Shown here: positions 7,471-11,669 of the stretch, one piece after another | How the letters are laid out: every line of letters starts with the position of its first letter | Position numbering within the stretch: position 1 is the first letter of the stretch | Source: an uncultured Bacteroidales bacterium | GTDB taxonomy: Bacteria > Bacteroidota > Bacteroidia > Bacteroidales > Paludibacteraceae | Length of the DNA: 11,669 bases | Direction: 5' to 3' | Assembly (NCBI GenBank): GCA_937886455.1 | Contig: CALGCU010000244.1 | Span: 1-11,669, forward strand | Program-made: the position numbers and the translations under genes | Notes under the pieces: generated by a model | The model's input: the letters and a program-made list of their open reading frames with translations, nothing else | Database searches by the model: none | What the model was told of the DNA's origin: nothing

Positions 7471-7591
7471 CATTAGATACAAAACAGATACCAACTAGAT
7501 AGGAACTAGGTAGGAACTAGATAGGAATTAGGTAGGAACTATATAAGAATTAGATAGGAACTAGATAGGAACTAGATAGGAACTAGATAGG
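7471..7591 (+). repeat. Tandem array of 11-bp units (consensus AACTAGATAGG)
   Basis: Nine contiguous 11-bp units occupy 7493-7591 with no length change. Units 1, 3, 7, 8 and 9 are AACTAGATAGG, unit 2 is AACTAGGTAGG, unit 4 is AATTAGGTAGG, unit 5 is AACTATATAAG and unit 6 is AATTAGATAGG. Two more degenerate units (about 7 of 11 matches each) precede in register at 7471-7481 and 7482-7492. Because 11 is not a multiple of 3 and each unit contains TAG on both strands, the array is closed in all frames and is non-coding. The unit length is close to one helical turn. Identical 3' units suggest recent expansion there. The same core occurs at 16-27. Confidence 0.95.
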
Positions 7592-7684
7592 ATGAAGACA
7601 CAAAGAATAAACTTCTATCTTGTCTTGATTTTACTACTATTCTAATGGTATGTTCTTCTAACTTCATGAGAAGGAATAGTTGGC

Positions 7685-7723
7685 GCTTACTTGTTCGTAA
7701 TGTATAACTCATTGGAAGTAAGC
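7685..7723. promoter_or_regulatory. 8-bp perfect inverted repeat at the ftsY promoter
   Basis: GCTTACTT (7685-7692) and AAGTAAGC (7716-7723) are exact reverse complements separated by 23 nt. The right arm lies between the -33-like ATTG (7711-7714) and the -7 box (7735-7742). It could be an operator; a chance occurrence is not excluded. Confidence 0.3.
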
Positions 7724-7742
7724 AAAACTTTCACTATCTTTG
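7711..7742 (+). promoter_or_regulatory. Promoter candidate for ftsY
   Basis: TATCTTTG at 7735-7742 matches the Bacteroidota -7 box exactly. Twenty nt upstream, ATTG (7711-7714) is a one-mismatch -33 element. Transcription would begin near 7749, leaving a leader of about 20 nt before the ATG at 7769. Confidence 0.65.
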
Positions 7743-7768
7743 CACAGAATTTAACGTAGCAAAACAGC

Positions 7769-8725
7769 ATGGGGATTTTTGATAAACTATTTGGAAAAAA
7801 ACAACAGTTAGACAGCGGATTGGAACGAAGTCGAGAAAGTGTATTTGGAAAAATCACACGAGCAATCGCAGGAAAATCAAAAGTGGATGATGAGGTGCTT
7901 GATAACATTGAAGAAGCTCTCATCACATCGGATGTGGGAGTAGACACAACACTACGCATCATCCAACGACTGGAAGACCGAATTGCTCGGGATAAATACA
8001 TGAATACAGACGAACTTCATGGCATTCTGTGTGATGAAGTTTGCTCTCTACTTAAAGAAAACTCTACAAGCCAAATCAAAGAATTTGATGCTCAACTACC
8101 CAATAAACCCTACGTCATAATGGTTGTCGGAGTGAATGGGGTAGGAAAAACTACAACCATCGGAAAACTGGCTTATCAATTTAAGCAGGCAGGAAAAAAA
8201 GTCTATTTGGGAGCTGCTGATACATTCAGAGCTGCCGCCGTTGATCAACTGCAAATATGGGGTGACAGAATAGGAATACCGGTCATAAAGCAAAAAATGG
8301 GCTCAGACCCGGCTTCTGTCGCGTTTGATACATTGGCGTCTGCTAAAGCAAATGATGCTGATGTGGTGCTCATTGACACTGCCGGAAGGCTCCACAACAA
8401 AGTAAACCTCATGAACGAATTGAGCAAAATCAAAAACGTTATGCAAAAAGTAGTACCTGATGCGCCACATGAAGTACTACTCGTACTGGATGGGTCAACG
8501 GGACAAAATGCCTACGAACAAGCAAAACAATTCTCTAAAGCTACTCAAATCACTACACTGGCAATCACTAAATTGGATGGAACGGCTAAAGGAGGAGTAG
8601 TTATCGGAATATCAGACCAATTCCAAATCCCCGTTAAATACATTGGAATTGGAGAAAAAATTGATGACCTGCAGATTTTTGATAAAGAATTGTTCGTTAA
8701 ATCACTCTTGGGTAAAGTACAATAA
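7769..8725 (+). CDS. ftsY: Signal recognition particle receptor FtsY
   Basis: Membrane-associated SRP GTPase that receives SRP-ribosome complexes and delivers nascent membrane proteins to the translocon. The protein has 318 residues. It begins MGIFDKLFGK, has the helical N domain (about 20-100) and the G domain with G1 GVNGVGKTT (121-129), G2 DTFRAAA (151-157), G3 DTAG (203-206), G4 TKLD (267-270), and G5 GIGE (293-296). It lacks the long acidic A domain of the E. coli protein, so membrane binding presumably relies on the short amphipathic N-terminus. It has its own promoter, and a 161-nt gap with another promoter separates it from infC, so it is probably transcribed alone. Confidence 0.97.
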   Translation: MGIFDKLFGKKQQLDSGLERSRESVFGKITRAIAGKSKVDDEVLDNIEEALITSDVGVDTTLRIIQRLEDRIARDKYMNTDELHGILCDEVCSLLKENSTSQIKEFDAQLPNKPYVIMVVGVNGVGKTTTIGKLAYQFKQAGKKVYLGAADTFRAAAVDQLQIWGDRIGIPVIKQKMGSDPASVAFDTLASAKANDADVVLIDTAGRLHNKVNLMNELSKIKNVMQKVVPDAPHEVLLVLDGSTGQNAYEQAKQFSKATQITTLAITKLDGTAKGGVVIGISDQFQIPVKYIGIGEKIDDLQIFDKELFVKSLLGKVQ

Positions 8726-8806
8726 CTGAAGACAATAAAAAGACGCAAATTACAGAAGAATACTAAAAATCTGCGGGAAAGTTAAGGTCATTCAAAAATA
8801 ATGTTG

Positions 8807-8814
8807 TATCTTTG
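8807..8814 (+). promoter_or_regulatory. Promoter -7 box for the infC-rpmI-rplT operon
   Basis: TATCTTTG matches TAnnTTTG exactly and is followed by CCAA. Twenty nt upstream the sequence is TTAA (8783-8786), a poor -33 match. Transcription would start near 8821 and leave an A-rich leader of about 66 nt with a small GCC/GGC hairpin. Confidence 0.6.
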
Positions 8815-8886
8815 CCAACCAATTGAAAAAAAAGCCATAAAAGGCAACCAATAATAGAATACTGAGAAAACAAAAACAAACATTAA

Positions 8887-9417
8887 ATGGGGATTCAAAA
8901 AGGAGATAAAGATTTACCAAACAGAATAAACGACCAAATTAGAGGTGTCAAAGAAGTGCGTTTGGTAGGTGATAATGTAGAACAAGGTATATATCCTATC
9001 GCAGAAGCTATGCGAATAGCTGACGAACTGGAATTAGATCTCGTGGAAATATCTCCTAATGCAGCACCACCGGTTTGTAGAGTGATTGACTACCAAAAAT
9101 TCCTCTACCAACAAAAAAGACGTGAAAAAGAACAAAAGGCTAAGTCAACTAAAATAGTAATCAAAGAAATACGTTTCGGACCGCAAACTGATGACCATGA
9201 TTACAACTTCAAGTTGAAACATGCACAAGGATTCCTTAAAGAAGGATGTAAAGTGAAAGCATATGTGTTCTTCAAAGGAAGATCAATACTCTTCAAAGAA
9301 CAAGGTGAACTCCTATTGCTACGCTTTGCAAATGACTTGGAAGACTTCGCTAAAGTTGACCAATTACCAAAATTGGAAGGAAAACGAATGTTCCTGTTCC
9401 TAAGTCCTAAAAAGTAA
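8887..9417 (+). CDS. infC: Translation initiation factor IF-3
   Basis: Binds the 30S subunit, prevents premature 50S joining and proofreads initiator tRNA and start codon. The protein has 176 residues with an N-domain (about 12-80: NRINDQIR, VRLVGDN, DLVEISPNAAPPVCRVIDYQKF), a Lys/Glu-rich linker (about 76-90) and a C-domain (about 90-172: KEIRFGPQTDDHDYNFKLKH, KVKAYVFFKGR). The ATG at 8887 is secure because an in-frame TAA lies immediately before it (8884-8886). The gene therefore does not use the rare AUU start that permits IF-3 autoregulation in E. coli. rpmI follows after 33 nt. Confidence 0.97.
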   Translation: MGIQKGDKDLPNRINDQIRGVKEVRLVGDNVEQGIYPIAEAMRIADELELDLVEISPNAAPPVCRVIDYQKFLYQQKRREKEQKAKSTKIVIKEIRFGPQTDDHDYNFKLKHAQGFLKEGCKVKAYVFFKGRSILFKEQGELLLLRFANDLEDFAKVDQLPKLEGKRMFLFLSPKK

Positions 9418-9450
9418 GTAAAACATTTATAAATTAAAATAAGTACTAAC

Positions 9451-9648
9451 ATGCCAAAAATGAAAACTAATTCCGGTGCCAAAAAGAGGTTTGCCCTTAC
9501 CGGATCAGGAAAGATCAAAAGAAAACATGCTTTTAAAAGTCACATTCTGACTAAAAAAACTAAAAAGCAAAAACGTAATTTAACACACTCTGGTCTTATT
9601 GACACAACAAATATGAAGAGTGTGCGCGAAATGCTCTGCTTGCGTTAA
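9451..9648 (+). CDS. rpmI: 50S ribosomal protein bL35
   Basis: Small, very basic 65-residue large-subunit protein. It begins MPKMKTNSGAKKRFALTGSG and continues with KIKRKHAFKSHIL and KKQKRNLTHSGLID, the characteristic bL35 pattern. It sits between infC and rplT in the order found across bacteria. Its start is preceded by an A-rich leader without a Shine-Dalgarno motif. Confidence 0.97.
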   Translation: MPKMKTNSGAKKRFALTGSGKIKRKHAFKSHILTKKTKKQKRNLTHSGLIDTTNMKSVREMLCLR

Positions 9649-9696
9649 TTTATCAGAATTAAACAATTAAAGTTTTCTAAGTAAATCAACAGAATC

Positions 9697-9730
9697 GTTA
9701 GCCTTAAGATTGCAACATAGCAACGCTAAC
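9697..9730 (+). promoter_or_regulatory. Structured leader upstream of rplT (candidate regulatory hairpin)
   Basis: GTTAGC (9697-9702) pairs with GCTAAC (9725-9730), and nested within it TTGC (9710-9713) pairs with GCAA (9720-9723) across the loop AACATA. This gives a two-part stem with an asymmetric internal loop (7 nt on one side, 1 nt on the other), ending 19 nt before the bL20 ATG. In E. coli and Bacillus, bL20 represses its own operon by binding mRNA that mimics 23S rRNA. A similar role here is inference; I do not recognise a described leader class. Confidence 0.35.
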
Positions 9731-9749
9731 ATTCAAAAATCATTTTATT

Positions 9750-10099
9750 ATGCCAAGATCAGTAAATCACGTTGCTTCACGTACAAGAAGAAAAAGAATT
9801 TTAAGCCTCACAAGAGGTTATTTGGTGCTCGTCGTAATGTTTGGACTGTAGCAAAAAATACATGGGAAAAAGGTTTGCAATATGCTTATCGCGACCGCAA
9901 AAACAAAAAACGTAGCTTCCGCGCATTGTGGATTCAACGTATCAATGCTGCCGCACGCCTTGAAGGTTTGTCTTATTCACAACTAATGGGAGCTTTGCAC
10001 AAATCTGGTATTGAAATCAACAGAAAAGTGTTGGCTGACTTAGCTATGAATCACCCTGAAGCATTCAAAGCTATCGTTGCGAAAGCAAAAAACGCTTAA
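9750..10099 (+). CDS. rplT: 50S ribosomal protein bL20, interrupted by an apparent -1 frameshift
   Basis: bL20 is needed early in 50S assembly and is usually essential. The ATG at 9750 opens MPRSVNHVASRTRRKRILSL then TRGY, the textbook bL20 N-terminus, but that frame then reads LVLVVMFGL and stops at 9849-9851. The rest (FGARRNVWTVAKNTWEKGLQ onward to KAKNA, stop 10097-10099) is in the -1 frame from 9821. Joining the frames gives 116 residues, the expected length. The family pattern RGYFGAR would need TATTTTGG where the sequence has TATTTGG (9819-9825), so one T appears to be missing. A naive call from the ATG at 9710 gives 129 residues with an unrelated first 37. No canonical slippery heptamer is present. 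Sequencing error is most likely; a real mutation or translational frameshifting remain possible. Confidence 0.9.
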
Positions 10100-10120
10100 A
10101 CAGCCTAACATATGTATAGC

Positions 10121-10151
10121 AAAAAGTCCAGGCAAATTGTCTGGACTTTTT
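10121..10151 (+). terminator. Rho-independent terminator after rplT
   Basis: AAAAAGTCCAG (10121-10131) and CTGGACTTTTT (10141-10151) are perfect reverse complements around a 9-nt middle that allows two further pairs. The plus-strand stem runs directly into a run of five T, and the matching A-run makes it potentially bidirectional. It lies 21 nt after the rplT stop and isolates queA from the ribosomal protein operon. Confidence 0.9.
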
Positions 10152-10207
10152 GATTCAAATAAACTACCAAAACACACAAACATCAACCTAAAGATAACAC
10201 ACTCTTT

Positions 10208-11398
10208 ATGCTCCCAATAAAAGATTTCAATTATACGCTGAGCGATGAGCAAATTGCAAAATACCCCATCTCACCACGCGACCATTCTAAACTACTGTTG
10301 TATAAAGCAGGAAAAATAAGCCATGATGTCTTTTATAATATTGGGAAACATCTCAAAGATACTCCACTACTCGTTTACAATAATACACGAGTAATACAAG
10401 CACGCTTAATATTCCAAAAATCAACAGGCGCAAGAATAGAATTATTCTGTCTTGAACCGCTCGCTCCAAGTGAATATACACTCTCACTTTCTTCAACAAA
10501 ACAATGTGACTGGGAATGTCTTGTGGGAAATGCAAAAAAATGGAAAGATGACACATTGCAACTCTATATCGAAGCTATAAAACTTACACTCACAGCAACG
10601 AAAATAGAAACACTGGAATTTTCACAAAGAATACGTTTTACATGGGACAACCCACAAATAAGTTTTGGCGAAATATTAGACGCTATCGGAGAACTGCCTA
10701 TACCTCCTTATCTTAATAGGCCTACAGAGGAAAGCGATAAACAAAACTATCAAACGGTCTATTCAAGAATACAAGGGTCAGTAGCTGCACCCACAGCAGG
10801 ACTACACTTCACAGAAGAAGTCATTACGCAACTTAAAAAGCAACAAATCAACTTTGAAGAAATAACGCTACACGTAGGAGCTGGCACATTCCGACCGGTA
10901 AAAACAGAAGATGCAAACCAACACATCATGCACACAGAAACAATCCTACTGCGTAGAGAAAGCATTGAACATATCCAACAAAACCTTGGCAATGTTATCG
11001 CTATAGGTACCACAACTGTAAGAACCTTAGAGTCACTCTACTTCTTGGGACATCAGGATTGGGAACAAACAACAATACCACAAGTAAAACAATTTGAACC
11101 TTATCAAACTAACTATACCTTGACTGCGGAAGAGGCACTGCAACATGTTTTGGATACAATGACAAAAAACAATACGGATATCCTGCAGGCAAGAACACAA
11201 ATAATGATTAAACCGGGCTACCAATTTAGAATCATAAAAGGAATGATTACTAACTTCCATCAGCCACAAAGTACACTCCTGTTATTGGTATCTGCGCTCA
11301 TAGGGGAAGATTGGAAAAAAGTTTATCAATATGCGCAGGAAAACCAATTCCGCTTCCTGAGTTACGGAGATAGTTCGCTACTTTTGCCTTCGGAATAA
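10208..11398 (+). CDS. queA: S-adenosylmethionine:tRNA ribosyltransferase-isomerase, QueA-family (long Bacteroidota form)
   Basis: QueA transfers and isomerises the ribosyl group of AdoMet onto 7-aminomethyl-7-deazaguanine in tRNA, making epoxyqueuosine. The protein has 396 residues against about 350 in E. coli. Family motifs are IAKYPISPRDHSKLL (16-30), NNTRVIQARL (58-67), GELPIPPYLNR (161-171), YQTVYSRIQGSVAAPTAGLH (181-200), LHVGAGTFRPV (221-231), IGTTTVRTLESL (266-277), TNFHQPQSTLLLLVSALIG (348-366), and FLSYGDSS (383-390). Extra length lies mainly around 80-150. As I recall, Bacteroidota often carry both a standard QueA and this longer relative, so this may be the paralogue. The sense strand is rich in A and C (ACA, ATA codons), unlike the G-leaning pdxJ operon. 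No clear promoter is visible in the 56 nt after the terminator. Confidence 0.85.
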   Translation: MLPIKDFNYTLSDEQIAKYPISPRDHSKLLLYKAGKISHDVFYNIGKHLKDTPLLVYNNTRVIQARLIFQKSTGARIELFCLEPLAPSEYTLSLSSTKQCDWECLVGNAKKWKDDTLQLYIEAIKLTLTATKIETLEFSQRIRFTWDNPQISFGEILDAIGELPIPPYLNRPTEESDKQNYQTVYSRIQGSVAAPTAGLHFTEEVITQLKKQQINFEEITLHVGAGTFRPVKTEDANQHIMHTETILLRRESIEHIQQNLGNVIAIGTTTVRTLESLYFLGHQDWEQTTIPQVKQFEPYQTNYTLTAEEALQHVLDTMTKNNTDILQARTQIMIKPGYQFRIIKGMITNFHQPQSTLLLLVSALIGEDWKKVYQYAQENQFRFLSYGDSSLLLPSE

Positions 11399-11669
11399 TA
11401 GTGCAAAAACACAACTTTGAAATTATAAGCAAAGAAAAGTGTTAAAAATCCGAATCAGGCATAAAATAAAGTAAAAATACACAAAAATCAACCTGCTTGT
11501 TGTAGTTTGTATCAAAATAACGCCATAATTGAAGCAAAATGACAAAAACAACGATAAAATAACTTGTTATAAATTGCAAGTAAATGACTAAAAATGGTCA
11601 AAAATGTGTTGCAAAACATACTTTATCCTATTGCAGGAACGAACAAAAAACACTTATTTTGCCAACGAC
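11399..11669. other. AT-rich non-coding tail after queA
   Basis: No supported ORF. Just after the queA stop, two nested 5-bp stems (AACAC/GTGTT around CTTTG/CAAAG, 11408-11443) could fold, but no T-run follows. The remainder is A-rich sequence leading to the promoter candidate at the window edge. Confidence 0.6.
11630..11661 (+). promoter_or_regulatory. Promoter candidate for a gene beyond the right edge
   Basis: ATTG (11630-11633), a 20-nt spacer and TTATTTTG (11654-11661) fit the -33/-7 architecture with one mismatch in each box. The TTTGCCAA at its end (11658-11665) also occurs in the pdxJ and infC promoters. The downstream gene is outside the window. Confidence 0.4.

Larger units (their letters stand above)
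7320..7768. other. 449-nt intergenic region between the DUF3078 gene and ftsY
   Basis: No supported ORF on either strand. From left to right it holds about 150 nt of AT-rich sequence with a weak 6-bp hairpin near 7341-7355, the 11-bp tandem array (7471-7591), about 90 nt with no evident signal, an 8-bp inverted repeat (7685-7723), and the ftsY promoter. The window has no other gene-free stretch this long. Confidence 0.8.

Noticed and set aside
7493..7591. 11-bp array as a CRISPR or coding repeat
   Set aside because: Units are contiguous with no spacers, and TAG in every unit closes all reading frames.
7652..7677. Imperfect inverted repeat TTCTTCT/AGAAGGA upstream of ftsY
   Set aside because: Weak stem with a wobble pair and a nine-base loop, no T-run, and not aligned with any promoter element.
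9710..9820. N-terminal extension of bL20 from ATG 9710
   Set aside because: Its 37 residues are an out-of-frame reading of the leader and the true bL20 N-terminus, which is recognisable in the frame starting at 9750.
11408..11443. Nested stems after queA as a terminator
   Set aside because: Two 5-bp AT-rich stems with bulges and no T-run; too weak to call.

Overview
The window looks like ordinary chromosome from a Bacteroidota (Bacteroidales-type) bacterium. Three things support this. The promoters follow the phylum's -33 TTTG / -7 TAnnTTTG pattern, with TATCTTTG upstream of pdxJ, ftsY and infC. Most starts are preceded by A-rich sequence and not by a Shine-Dalgarno motif. The protein variants are typical of the phylum: PdxJ with NINKVATLRNARGG and HPRPDERHI, a DUF3078 protein, and a roughly 400-residue QueA-like enzyme. 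I cannot name a genus from the sequence. There are 14 protein genes and no tRNA, rRNA, CRISPR array, insertion sequence or phage gene.

Layout. (1) Positions 1-109 hold two copies of a ~30-bp direct repeat. (2) nadK (NAD kinase) is on the minus strand at 110-970. It is divergent from a tightly packed eight-gene plus-strand block at 1234-7319: pdxJ, exbB, exbD, a TonB/TolA-like energy transducer, a DJ-1/PfpI protein, tcdA, lolD and a DUF3078 outer-membrane candidate. The gaps are 3-24 nt or small overlaps, so this reads as one operon. A perfect 12-bp palindrome sits between the two divergent promoters. (3) A 449-nt spacer holds a nine-unit 11-bp tandem repeat (7493-7591), then an inverted repeat and a promoter for ftsY. 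(4) ftsY (7769-8725) is followed by a separate promoter and the translation cluster infC-rpmI-rplT (8887-10099), which ends in a strong rho-independent terminator. (5) A queA-like gene (10208-11398) and an AT-rich tail carrying an outward promoter candidate close the window.

How the genes fit together. The operon combines cofactor synthesis (PLP by PdxJ, opposite NADP by NadK) with envelope functions: the ExbB/ExbD/TonB proton-driven motor, the LolD ATPase for lipoprotein release, and an exported predicted beta-barrel. FtsY adds membrane protein targeting. infC, rpmI, rplT, tcdA and queA serve translation and tRNA modification.

Most notable observations. rplT (bL20) is split by an apparent single-T loss at 9821-9824. 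The canonical N-terminus MPRSVNHVASRTRRKR is in one frame and the rest of the protein is in the -1 frame, so a simple ORF call gives a wrong N-terminus. Sequencing error is the likeliest cause; real frameshifting would be remarkable. Second, the 11-bp array shares its core (ACTAGATAGGAA) with the direct repeats at the left edge, so the same element family brackets the nadK-to-DUF3078 block at both 3' ends. I found no convincing wholly new multi-gene system.
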